DNA of 64,000 bases from an uncultured Prevotellaceae bacterium (GTDB taxonomy: Bacteria; Bacteroidota; Bacteroidia; Bacteroidales; UBA3663), in contig ONNR01000004.1 in NCBI GenBank assembly GCA_900319235.1, forward strand, positions 124,001-188,000, written 5' to 3'. The notes beneath the pieces were generated by a model that saw nothing but the letters and a program-made list of their open reading frames with translations, was not told the origin of the DNA and did not search any database. This document shows, piece by piece, positions 27,017 through 36,445 of the stretch. Both the position numbers and the translations under genes were made by a program. How positions within the stretch are numbered: position 1 is the first letter of the stretch; every line of letters starts with the position of its first letter.

Positions 27017-27089
27017 GTGGGAAATTTCGTCTGAAAACGAAAATTTCCCACTAATTATTTGTATATTTCGAAAAATACAATTATCTTTG
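27017..27089 (+). promoter_or_regulatory. guaB promoter with adjacent 14-bp inverted repeat
   Basis: TTTG (27058-27061) and TATCTTTG (27082-27089) are 20 nt apart. Immediately upstream, GTGGGAAATTTCGT (27017-27030) pairs with ACGAAAATTTCCCAC (27037-27051) with one extra base. There is no T run after the stem, so it could be an operator-like site or a terminator remnant of plsC. Confidence 0.8.
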
Positions 27090-27136
27090 CAGGCAATAAA
27101 ATTCAAACGTTACGATTCACTGATTGTAATTTTTAA

Positions 27137-28630
<1,494 letters not shown>

Positions 28631-28678
28631 TTGTCGAAAATGACTTTCGACCTCTAAGGTCTATTATTCTAACAATAT

Positions 28679-28710
28679 GCCCTTCTCTCTGTATGGAGGG
28701 AAGGGCTTTT
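28679..28710 (+). terminator. Terminator after guaB
   Basis: GCCCTTC (28679-28685) pairs with GAAGGGC (28700-28706), with extra pairing inside the loop side, and is followed by TTTT. A weaker stem (GTCGAAA with TTTCGAC) precedes it at 28633-28651. Confidence 0.75.
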
Positions 28711-28728
28711 ACCTTTCAATTTTTGTTC

Positions 28729-29541
28729 ATGAAAAAACTATCAGTTCTTCTTTCGCTGCTCGCTTTGGTGCTTTTGCCCAATGTGACTGGCCAAACTGCC
28801 AAGGCCCAGACTCACGAGGTACTCATCACCACCAATATGGGCAACATGCGAGTGATGCTTTACGACGACTGCCCTCGCACTGTAGCTAACTTCTTGAGTA
28901 AGGTTCGTTCAGGATATTACGACGACTCGCTCTTCGGGCGTGTCATGCCTACGTTTATGATCCAGGGAGGAGCTCCTGACTCGAAGACTGCCTTGCCTGG
29001 ACAAAGTATCGGCTGGGGCGACCTCAGTGAAGAGATTCCTGCAGAAATCCGCAAGAACCATGTGCCGAAAAAGGGTGCGCTTTGTGCCCCTCATCGTGAA
29101 GGTGTGGTTAACTCCGACATGTCGATGTTCTTCATCGTCGATGGTTACGTGATGAGCGAAGCAACACTCAACAATTGGGAAAAGACACACAATGCGACGG
29201 CACGTAAGGCAGCCCAACGCAAGGTGATGACCCAGTCTGTGAAAGATTCACTGGCTATGCTCAAGACCACAAGTATTGCTGAATACAATCAGTTGGCGCG
29301 TCGCATCAACCACAACATCGACAGCATTGCCCGCACTATGCCCGGCACACGTTTCTTCACTCCTGCCGAGCGTGAAGCATACAGCACGATAGGTGGAGCC
29401 TATCACATCTATGGCGAGTACACATGCTACGGTGAAGTCGTCGAGGGCCTTGATGTCATTTCGAAAATCGCAGCCCTCGAAAGCAATGCTGTGAATCGCC
29501 CAAAGACCGACGTGCGTATGAAGATTCGCGTCATCAAGTGA
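28729..29541 (+). CDS. Exported cyclophilin-type peptidyl-prolyl isomerase
   Basis: A 270-aa protein from the ATG at 28729, which gives a clean signal peptide (KKLSVLLSLLALVLLPNVTG); the in-frame start at 28693 lies within the guaB terminator. The cyclophilin domain shows TNMGNMRVMLYDDCPRTVANF, SLFGRVMPTFMIQGGAP and the MSMFFIV strand, with a long helical insertion at about residues 140-195. Likely periplasmic or lipid-associated folding helper. The canonical SSQFFI active-site segment is altered to DMSMFFI, so catalytic strength is uncertain. Confidence 0.88.
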   Translation: MKKLSVLLSLLALVLLPNVTGQTAKAQTHEVLITTNMGNMRVMLYDDCPRTVANFLSKVRSGYYDDSLFGRVMPTFMIQGGAPDSKTALPGQSIGWGDLSEEIPAEIRKNHVPKKGALCAPHREGVVNSDMSMFFIVDGYVMSEATLNNWEKTHNATARKAAQRKVMTQSVKDSLAMLKTTSIAEYNQLARRINHNIDSIARTMPGTRFFTPAEREAYSTIGGAYHIYGEYTCYGEVVEGLDVISKIAALESNAVNRPKTDVRMKIRVIK

Positions 29542-29778
29542 TCAGACGGCAATGCTGAGTTCGGCCTTTGGCGCGGCCTCCTGCAACTCACGGTTCTGAC
29601 GAGCAGCACGTGTGATGCTGGTGGTGCGTCGTGGCTCGTGGTTCATCGAGTCCATCAGATAAGCGAACAGTCCTGCTCCGATGATGAGCAATAGACCAAG
29701 GATGACGTTCATTCCTGAAAGGATGAGGTCCAGAACTACCATGCCGGCGATGACGATAATGATTGCAGCCTTTTTCAT
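29542..29778 (-). CDS. Small two-helix membrane protein
   Basis: A 78-aa protein from the ATG at 29778 (MKKAAIIIVIAG). Two hydrophobic stretches (IIIVIAGMVVLDLIL and VILGLLLIIGAGLFAYLM) are followed by a polar, basic tail (EPRRTTSITRAARQNREL). No family is recognised. Its stop abuts the cyclophilin stop with no gap, a tail-to-tail pair without a visible terminator. A minus-strand GATCTTTG box at 29821-29828 is a plausible promoter. Confidence 0.65.
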   Translation of the reverse strand: MKKAAIIIVIAGMVVLDLILSGMNVILGLLLIIGAGLFAYLMDSMNHEPRRTTSITRAARQNRELQEAAPKAELSIAV

Positions 29779-29891
29779 TGTTTTATTCTTTTTTGTGTGA
29801 TTATTCTTGTTTTTCACACTGCAAAGATCGGGGCAGGGTGTTGCGTACATTGATACACCTCTGTTAAATTTAGTTAATTCGACGAATTTTT

Positions 29892-30791
29892 ATGGAAAAT
29901 CTGCGTTTTCGGCATGGAATGTGGCTTGTGAATACTCTTTTGAACTACAAAAAACTCAATCGAGAAGAGTTGAACAAGTTATGGGTGCATAATGTGGATT
30001 TGAGTGGAGGAGAAGAGTTGACTCGCAATCAGCTGAACCGAGCCATCAGCTCGGCCCTTGATGTTCTGGGCGTCTCTATAGAATGCGATGTGAAGGATCG
30101 TTATCGCTATTATATCTCGGGTGACAACAGCCTGAAGGCGACGGAATTGATGTTGTCGTCTTTCTCCATCAACCAGCTGATGACCGAAGGCGGAAACCTG
30201 CGCGAAAGGATCTTACTCGAAGAGGTTCCTTCCGGCCAGTTTTTTCTGCCAACTATCATCGAAGCGATGTCAAAGGGCAAGGCGATGGAACTCGACTACA
30301 AGAAGTTTTCCGATAGTGAACCCTATACATGCTTTATCGAACCCTACTGTGTGAAACTGTCTCAGCAGCGATGGTATCTGCTGGCACGTAAGAACCACAG
30401 TTCGCACTTGCAGTTGTTTGCCCTTGATAGGATGCAGCAGTTGCGTATCCTCGAGGATGTGGATTTCCAGATTCCCGAGTATTTCTCATCGAAGGACTAT
30501 TTTGCCCATTATTTTGGTGTCTATACCACTATCAGTCCGGTTATCGAGACCATCCAGATCAAGGTTAATCTCTTTTGGCGCAGTTACTTCCGTACGCTTC
30601 CACTTCATCCTTCCCAGCACGAGATTGAGACCCACTCCGACTATAGTGTCTTCGAATATGAACTTGCTATCACTCCCGACTTGACCAATAAGTTCCTTGA
30701 GTATGGCTCGAGCATCGAGGTCCTTGCTCCGAAATCGCTGCGAGAACAGATGCGCGATCTTACGGCCCAAATGGCTTTGCTTTATCAATAG
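29892..30791 (+). CDS. WYL-domain transcriptional regulator
   Basis: A 299-aa protein with an N-terminal winged-helix-like segment (residues 1-75, LNREELNKLWVHN, LTRNQLNRAISSALDVLG) and a WYL domain (about residues 130-190: AMELDYKKF...PYCVKLSQQRWYLLARK). WYL proteins bind nucleic-acid-like ligands and often repress or activate stress and defence genes; no defence gene adjoins it here. It is divergent from the small membrane protein and upstream of the GH43 gene on the same strand. Confidence 0.88.
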   Translation: MENLRFRHGMWLVNTLLNYKKLNREELNKLWVHNVDLSGGEELTRNQLNRAISSALDVLGVSIECDVKDRYRYYISGDNSLKATELMLSSFSINQLMTEGGNLRERILLEEVPSGQFFLPTIIEAMSKGKAMELDYKKFSDSEPYTCFIEPYCVKLSQQRWYLLARKNHSSHLQLFALDRMQQLRILEDVDFQIPEYFSSKDYFAHYFGVYTTISPVIETIQIKVNLFWRSYFRTLPLHPSQHEIETHSDYSVFEYELAITPDLTNKFLEYGSSIEVLAPKSLREQMRDLTAQMALLYQ

Positions 30792-30858
30792 GGCTTTGCG
30801 GAATTCGGATCGTGGAAGTACCGATATTCCTTTCTATTAATCATAACTCATTACCTTC

Positions 30859-31848
30859 ATGAAACACTTTATTATTCTACTGCTTTCGTTACTGACAATT
30901 ACGGCTGCGGCGCAGCGTCAGCGTCGTCCCATCAGAGTGCGTACTGTGCCTCGTGACTCCATTATTCTAAGCGACCCATGCATCTTTCCGGATACTGCCT
31001 CTCATATTTATTATATGACAGGCACTGGTGGTATGCTTTGGAAAAGTCGTGATTTGGAGATGTGGACAGGCCCCTACAATGTGGTAGATATTGATTCGAC
31101 GTCGTGGATGGGCCCACGTCCAATGATTTGGGCAGCCGAACTCCATCCTTATCAGGGCAAATACTATTACTTCGCCACCTTCACCAACAATGCTGTTCGC
31201 ATCGACTCTGTGCGTGGCAACGTCATTCCACGTCGAGCCTCACAGGTTCTTGTCAGCGATTATCCCGATGGTCCTTATCGGCTCTTTGGTGATGCCGCCT
31301 ACTTGCGCGCCGATCAACCTACTCTTGACGGTACGTTTTGGGTCGATACCGACGGCCATCCCTATATGATATATTGTGGTGAATGGCTTCAGAACTGGAA
31401 TGGTACGATGGAAGCCATTCGACTGAAAGATGACCTCAGTGGTACGATAGGCGAACCTCGAATCCTCTTCCGTGCAAAGGATAGTCCCTGGAGCAAGGAG
31501 AAGGATATGGATGGAGAACATCCCAACAAGGTTACCGATGGTCCATATCTCTTTCGCACCGGTACGGGTCGCCTGGGTATGATCTGGACGTCGTGGGTCT
31601 ATGATGTTTATACGCAGGGTGTCGCTTATTCCGAGTCAGGAACTCTAGCTGGGCCATGGATACAGGAAGATAAGCCCATCACGCCACCTAATTTCGGCCA
31701 TGGTATGTTGTTCCGCGACTTTGAGGGACGTCTGCTTTTGAGCTGTCACAGTCACTACAATCAGAATGGTCGTTACATCCGCGTTCCTCATCTTTTCGAA
31801 GTTGATTTGAGTGGCGATAAGCTCGTCGTTACCTCTGATCCCTTCTGA
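30859..31848 (+). CDS. Secreted glycoside hydrolase family 43-like protein
   Basis: A 329-aa protein with a signal peptide (KHFIILLLSLLTITAAAQ). It has the five-bladed propeller signature of GH43: catalytic-base Asp39 in ILSDPCIF, AAELHPYQGKYYYFATF, the second Asp in PTLDGTFWVDTDGHPYMIYCG, and VTDGPYLFRTGTGRLGMIWTSW near the acid region. GH43 enzymes remove arabinose or xylose from plant glycans; the substrate here is unknown. It is followed by a 9-bp repeat and the GH9 gene on the same strand, suggesting joint action on plant cell-wall glycan. Confidence 0.85.
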   Translation: MKHFIILLLSLLTITAAAQRQRRPIRVRTVPRDSIILSDPCIFPDTASHIYYMTGTGGMLWKSRDLEMWTGPYNVVDIDSTSWMGPRPMIWAAELHPYQGKYYYFATFTNNAVRIDSVRGNVIPRRASQVLVSDYPDGPYRLFGDAAYLRADQPTLDGTFWVDTDGHPYMIYCGEWLQNWNGTMEAIRLKDDLSGTIGEPRILFRAKDSPWSKEKDMDGEHPNKVTDGPYLFRTGTGRLGMIWTSWVYDVYTQGVAYSESGTLAGPWIQEDKPITPPNFGHGMLFRDFEGRLLLSCHSHYNQNGRYIRVPHLFEVDLSGDKLVVTSDPF

Positions 31849-31866
31849 TGGCTATAAGATATGAGG

Positions 31867-31920
31867 CCTAGATAATATAGATACTCTAGAAGCTCTAGAT
31901 CATCTAGATACTCTAGAAGA
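31867..31920 (+). repeat. 9-bp tandem repeat (TCTAGATAC type) after GH43 gene
   Basis: Six consecutive units: CCTAGATAA, TATAGATAC, TCTAGAAGC, TCTAGATCA, TCTAGATAC, TCTAGAAGA. The palindrome TCTAGA is the core of most units. The array starts 19 bp after the GH43 stop and ends 35 bp before the GH9 start. Confidence 0.92.
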
Positions 31921-31955
31921 TAATATTAAAGTTAACAATTCCACTTAAAATCATC

Positions 31956-34307
31956 ATGAAACGTTCATTAATCCTAATTACATTCCTTTCTTTCCTTGTA
32001 TCGTCCAGCACTTTGGCCAATCGGCTCATTGGCATTCAGGTGGTTGACAAGGATTATCTGATGCTTCATTTCCGCGATGGCGAAGTTCGTTATCGCGATG
32101 ATGCCACAGGCCCCAGTGCATATTTGGGACATAGTTTTGCTGATGGCGATGACACGCTTCTCGTCTTTGGTCCTCGTCTCGATGCTGCATTAGCATCACA
32201 GGCTGCATTGTGGCAAGTCTCTTCTCCCGATGACAAGTCTTTCGCTTTATCTTCGCCAAAGGCTATCTATCGGAAGAGCAAACCTATGAACACGGATCAC
32301 ACTCTTACCTCCGAACTCGACCATTGGCTCTTCCTGCAGTTGCCTCAGTCCATGCGACAGGGTTGCACCTATCAAGTCAATATTCCAGAGGGTCTTGGCA
32401 GTGACCAGACCACCGCTTCTGTGAAGTACGATATCTGGACCTCGCAGTCCGAGGCCGTGCATGTCAATATCCTGGGATATAGTCCTGCCGAGGCAGTGAA
32501 GGCTGCCGATCTCTATATGTGGCTTGGTGATGGCGGGCAGCGCGACTACAAGGCTTTTGAAGGCAAGAAAGTCTGGCTCTATAATGTGAATACGCGTCGT
32601 AAACAGACAGTAGGTACTGTGCGTTTCTGGTTGCCGGCATCGGCTTCAGCCAAAGAGGCAGGTCAGAAGAATCTTGTCGGTACCGATGTTTGGAATGTCG
32701 ATTTCAAGGTATCTGCACCTGGTCGTTATCGACTCGTCGTTGAGGATGTAGGTTGCAGTATGGACTTCGATGTCGATTCTGAAATCTATTATCAACCTTA
32801 CCGTTATTCCCTTCGCGGCTACTATTATATGCGTTTGGGCGAACCTATCGACCCAGAGCACGTCACTCCCGTGCCACGTCAACCTCAGTTTATTCCTGAG
32901 GTCGATCCGAAGGGCTTTACCATCTACAAGACCGATTTCCAGCCATGGGATCCCGAATGGAGAGCATTGCGTACCGACGTTTGGGATGAACCTCACTTCA
33001 AACCAGCTCTCACGTCTATCTTCTGGCAGCATCGTCTTCCTGGCAATCCTGTGGCTGTCGATGTAAAGGGCGGTCATTCCGATGCCTTCGATTGGGATCG
33101 TCACCTAGCCCACGTCTCCAACATCTACGATCAGTTGCTACCCTATATTCTTACGGGTGGACGTTTGGCAGAGGATAACCTTGGCATTCGCGAGAGTGGG
33201 AATGGTTTGCCCGACCTCATCGATGAAGCTCGCAATGAGGTGGACTTTTTCTTGAGCATACGCGATGGCGAAGGTTACTCGCAGGGTGTCACCAATCCTT
33301 CGTCTGAATGGACCATTATGTTTCAGGCGGGTTGCACTACGATGGCTGCTTGGGCCAATGCCGCCAACTGCGCCATCACGGCCGAAGCACTTCGCATCCA
33401 GGGCAATGACTCGCTATGCAATTATTACACACAAGAGGCAATACGTGCATTCCGCTACGCTTCGCGGCAGGAAAACTCTCAACTTGACGACAAGCAGGAT
33501 ATCGGAAGCATCAGTATGCGAGGCCGAGACTTCCGGCAGATGGCTGCTGCCTTCCTATATAATGTCACGGGTGAAAGGGAATGGGAAGATATCCTAGCTG
33601 CCGAAAGCTTGATCACAACCGGCGATACACCGCTCTTCAATAAGGGACGTCAGGGATTCTTTACGGCCAATGTCACCAACGTTTTCCAGGCGGGTGAAGT
33701 GGGCTATTTCCAGTTCTATGCGGCTGCTGCTTATCTCTGCTGCCCACGCGAACGCCATTATCCCGAACTCTATGCCAATATAAAGTCGAGCGTCAATAAG
33801 CATGCCGATGCCTACAACGTCAACTTTGTCAATCAGCGTCCTTCGCGTCGTGCTGCCAACGATGCGCGGTGGCAGACGTCGCAGAATCTGCATCTTGTGG
33901 TCCTGGCGCATTGCATCGCCGATACCAAGGCACGTCGCCAGCAACTCGAACGAGCTTTATATCTCGAAGCAGGATGGGCATTGGGACGAAATCCAGGGAA
34001 TATCGTTGAAATGACAGGTTTGGGCCAACGCCACCTTACCGACGTTTATACAACCGGACGAAACGATGGAACTCCCGAGAGCCATCCTGGCCAAACTCCT
34101 TTCAACGGCACTGAAGTTTGGTCGCCCGATAATGGCGGTGATGCACGTATTCTGCTCAATAGATGCTATCCTTCATGGACAGAAAATTGGCCGCGTCAGG
34201 AATCCTATTTCAATCAGCGTTACATGTGGGTAAATGGCGAGTTCACACCACGAGAGACGATGCGTGGCAAGATGATGCTCCTCGCTTACCTCTACGGAAT
34301 AAGATAA
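31956..34307 (+). CDS. Secreted glycoside hydrolase family 9 protein with N-terminal Ig-like domain
   Basis: A 783-aa protein with a signal peptide (RSLILITFLSFLVSSSTLA). After a short N-terminal domain, a CelD_N-like Ig domain (about residues 165-270, VHVNILGYSPAEAVKAADLY) precedes the (alpha/alpha)6 barrel. The GH9 catalytic-base signature appears as GGHSDAFDWDRH (Asp376, Asp379) and the catalytic-acid region as GEFTPRETMRG (Glu762 or Glu767). GH9 enzymes are endo- or exo-acting beta-glucanases. The large size and signal peptide suggest periplasmic or surface use. No SusC/SusD pair is present in the window. Confidence 0.88.
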   Translation: MKRSLILITFLSFLVSSSTLANRLIGIQVVDKDYLMLHFRDGEVRYRDDATGPSAYLGHSFADGDDTLLVFGPRLDAALASQAALWQVSSPDDKSFALSSPKAIYRKSKPMNTDHTLTSELDHWLFLQLPQSMRQGCTYQVNIPEGLGSDQTTASVKYDIWTSQSEAVHVNILGYSPAEAVKAADLYMWLGDGGQRDYKAFEGKKVWLYNVNTRRKQTVGTVRFWLPASASAKEAGQKNLVGTDVWNVDFKVSAPGRYRLVVEDVGCSMDFDVDSEIYYQPYRYSLRGYYYMRLGEPIDPEHVTPVPRQPQFIPEVDPKGFTIYKTDFQPWDPEWRALRTDVWDEPHFKPALTSIFWQHRLPGNPVAVDVKGGHSDAFDWDRHLAHVSNIYDQLLPYILTGGRLAEDNLGIRESGNGLPDLIDEARNEVDFFLSIRDGEGYSQGVTNPSSEWTIMFQAGCTTMAAWANAANCAITAEALRIQGNDSLCNYYTQEAIRAFRYASRQENSQLDDKQDIGSISMRGRDFRQMAAAFLYNVTGEREWEDILAAESLITTGDTPLFNKGRQGFFTANVTNVFQAGEVGYFQFYAAAAYLCCPRERHYPELYANIKSSVNKHADAYNVNFVNQRPSRRAANDARWQTSQNLHLVVLAHCIADTKARRQQLERALYLEAGWALGRNPGNIVEMTGLGQRHLTDVYTTGRNDGTPESHPGQTPFNGTEVWSPDNGGDARILLNRCYPSWTENWPRQESYFNQRYMWVNGEFTPRETMRGKMMLLAYLYGIR

Positions 34308-34327
34308 AGGCAACATCCCTCATAATG

Positions 34328-34360
34328 ATGAAGCCCGGACGTTGTTTGTCTGGGCTTCAT
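34328..34360. terminator. Bidirectional hairpin between GH9 and desulfoferrodoxin genes
   Basis: ATGAAGCCC...GAC pairs with GTC...GGGCTTCAT (34328-34340 with 34348-34360), a strong stem with a 7-nt loop. T-tracts are short. It lies between convergent genes and could serve both. Confidence 0.7.
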
Positions 34361-34430
34361 CTGTTTCGGTTTAAGTTCAGGCAACTGCCCGAATATTCAT
34401 TGTTGGACTGTTAGAGAAAATGCAGGGGAA

Positions 34431-34805
34431 TCAGGATTTCCAAAGTCCGTGGAGATTGCAGAACTCACGTGCATAGACTTCCTTGGCATCGGTCTTGAAT
34501 TCGGCAAAGGGTTGGTCTTGTGGGGTGAGATGCTGGCGAAGCACTCCATTTTCGGTGACGAGTTCAATCCACTGGATGTAGTGGGCCTCGGTCATCGGAT
34601 GATCTACTGAACCTACCCTGACACGATAGCCATCAGCGGTTTTTTCAACCACAGGGACATGCTTTTCCTTGGCGCCGTCGGTGGTGTTCTCTTTTAGTAG
34701 CTGCATGGGTTTACCGCAGCATTCTGGAGTGCAGTCGCCAGCTATGACAACTTCCACCATCAAGCCGCATTCCTTGCACTTGTAAATTTCATTTACGCTG
34801 CTCAT
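34431..34805 (-). CDS. dfx: Desulfoferrodoxin (2Fe superoxide reductase)
   Basis: A 124-aa cytosolic protein reducing superoxide to peroxide without making oxygen, suited to anaerobes. The N-terminal desulforedoxin-like iron site has Cys10, Cys13, Cys29 and Cys30. The catalytic site uses His49 (EKHVP), His69 and His75 (SVDHPMTEAHYIQW), and Cys116 and His119 (EFCNLHG). All ligands are present. It lies 58 bp downstream of the licD-like gene on the same strand with no obvious promoter between them, so read-through from that operon is possible. Confidence 0.96.
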   Translation of the reverse strand: MSSVNEIYKCKECGLMVEVVIAGDCTPECCGKPMQLLKENTTDGAKEKHVPVVEKTADGYRVRVGSVDHPMTEAHYIQWIELVTENGVLRQHLTPQDQPFAEFKTDAKEVYAREFCNLHGLWKS

Positions 34806-34863
34806 GATGTTTCGGTATTAAATGTTAATCAATTAGGGTTAGCGATTTGTTGCCTCGATAAGG

Positions 34864-35685
34864 CTATGCCTTTTCTGTGTAGTCCCGATAAGGACGTTCA
34901 AGGTCGAGAAGGTGGAAGTTGTGCTGGCGCTGGTGGTCGCCATCGGGAATCACCATATATTCACCGTATTTCTGCGAAAGATATTCGTGGGGGTGTTCAG
35001 CACCCCAGACCACTGCATCTTCGAAGGCTATCGGTGTGGGCTTGCCTAGGATGGACTTGGCCATTACACCTTTCAACCCATCGTCATGATCAACCACGTA
35101 GTCGCTGGCATCGTAGTCCCAACGCCGCTGCAGGCATCGCATCTTCTCCTGTATCTCTTGCATCGTATAGAGCTTTCGGCAGAGCAGAGGTATCCAGCTC
35201 GATGGACCATGTCCGTGCTTGTAGGGGTCACGATGAACAAGGTAGAGGGCGCGCTTGTACCATTCGTAACGCATGAAATGCAGGCGGTGTAATATCGTGC
35301 TCTTGGGCATACCATCGAGCGGAAATAGATCAATGTAGATTCCGCCAAGGTATTTGAGGTGCATGCGTTCGATGAGCGTAGTGCTGGCATCCTGTATCTT
35401 CGCGAAGGGGAGGGGATAGTTTTCGGGATCGGTTTCGAAACTCACCATCTCGTAGGGTGCAGGAAGCCACTCGCTGGCGTGTTGACACAGCAGGTCATAG
35501 TCGCGGCGTGGCATGGAGATGTCAAGATCATCGTCCCAAGGGATAAAGCCCTTGTGGCGTACAGCACCGAGGAGAGTGCCAGCAATGATGAAATAACGCA
35601 GGTTATGCTCTTCGCAGACCTTTTGGACGGCGAGGAGGATGCGCAGAATGCGCAGTTGAAGGGGACGTATGTCGTAGGTGGCCAT
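34864..35685 (-). CDS. LicD-family phosphotransferase
   Basis: A 273-aa LicD-family protein from the ATG at 35685 (MATYDIRPLQLRILRILL), 1 nt after the stop of the nucleotidyltransferase gene. The catalytic nucleotidyltransferase-fold segment FIIAGTLLGAVRHKGFIPWDDDLDISMPR has the GxxLGAVR and DDDLD motifs, and YLGGIYIDLFPLDG follows. LicD enzymes move phosphocholine or similar phospho-amino-alcohols from a CDP/CMP-activated donor to a surface glycan. A longer in-frame start at 35781 would overlap the upstream gene by 95 bp and is less likely. Confidence 0.9.
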   Translation of the reverse strand: MATYDIRPLQLRILRILLAVQKVCEEHNLRYFIIAGTLLGAVRHKGFIPWDDDLDISMPRRDYDLLCQHASEWLPAPYEMVSFETDPENYPLPFAKIQDASTTLIERMHLKYLGGIYIDLFPLDGMPKSTILHRLHFMRYEWYKRALYLVHRDPYKHGHGPSSWIPLLCRKLYTMQEIQEKMRCLQRRWDYDASDYVVDHDDGLKGVMAKSILGKPTPIAFEDAVVWGAEHPHEYLSQKYGEYMVIPDGDHQRQHNFHLLDLERPYRDYTEKA

Positions 35686-35686
35686 A

Positions 35687-36445
35687 TCAATAGAGCGATG
35701 CAGGAATCTTCTGCTTGGCATTCTCGAAGTCCTCGACAGTGTCGAGTTCGCAACTGAAAAGGTCTGTGACATCGAGAACACTGAATGTTTGACCTTGAGG
35801 AATGAGACGCATAAAGGCGAGTTCGTAGAACTTGTTTTCGAGATGCTCTTGATTCATCATCTTGTCAAGTTCGCCGTAGAGGGCACGACTGTAGTTCGGA
35901 TCCATCTTCTCAATGCCAAGGCTTTCGCCTGCTGCATCTTCTGGCCGACAGGTCTTGCTGATTTCAACGATGGTTCCGTCAGTATCTTCGGTATGGTTGC
36001 GACTGGAGACAGTGACCACTTTCATCTCTTCTTCGCCTAGCGTGTGACGAATAAGCGTCAACACATTGGGCGCGTCGTTGGCAAGTACGCGTGTGATGAT
36101 TTGCGGATCGTAGAGCAAGTCGCTGTCGAGCAGTAGGAACTCTGAGCCTTCCACTGCGGGACGTGCCAGCCAAAGAGAGTAGATGTTGTTTGTCGAAGCG
36201 TAGATGTCGTTGTGGATGAAGGTGACTTGTATGCTGTCGCCATATTGCTGACTCACGAACTGCTCAATCTTCTCGTGCAGATAGCCTGTGACAATGACAA
36301 ACTGGCAGATGCCATTCTGTATCAGTGCATCCATCGAGCGTTGGAGCAGGGTTCGTTTCCCCACATGAAGCAGGCATTTGGGGGTGTCATTGGTCAATGG
36401 ACGCAGACGAGAAGCCGTACCGGCAGCAAGGATGAGCGCTTTCAT
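35687..36445 (-). CDS. LicC-like sugar/phosphocholine nucleotidyltransferase
   Basis: A 252-aa cytosolic nucleotidyltransferase. The N-terminal ALILAAGTASRLRPLTNDTPKCLL is the pyrophosphorylase loop with the typical spacing of LicC/choline-phosphate cytidylyltransferases; NNIYSLW and LLLDSDLLYD (about residues 85-105) fit the metal-binding region. It overlaps the aminotransferase stop by 4 bp (ATGA) and is 1 nt from licD. With LicD downstream, it most likely activates a phospho-amino-alcohol with CTP. The actual substrate is not readable from sequence; PntC (aminoethylphosphonate) is the main alternative, but no phosphonate genes adjoin. Confidence 0.85.
   Translation of the reverse strand: MKALILAAGTASRLRPLTNDTPKCLLHVGKRTLLQRSMDALIQNGICQFVIVTGYLHEKIEQFVSQQYGDSIQVTFIHNDIYASTNNIYSLWLARPAVEGSEFLLLDSDLLYDPQIITRVLANDAPNVLTLIRHTLGEEEMKVVTVSSRNHTEDTDGTIVEISKTCRPEDAAGESLGIEKMDPNYSRALYGELDKMMNQEHLENKFYELAFMRLIPQGQTFSVLDVTDLFSCELDTVEDFENAKQKIPASLY

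Noticed and set aside
30859..34307. Polysaccharide utilisation locus in the strict sense
   Set aside because: GH43 and GH9 genes are adjacent, but no SusC/SusD pair or hybrid two-component sensor is in the window.
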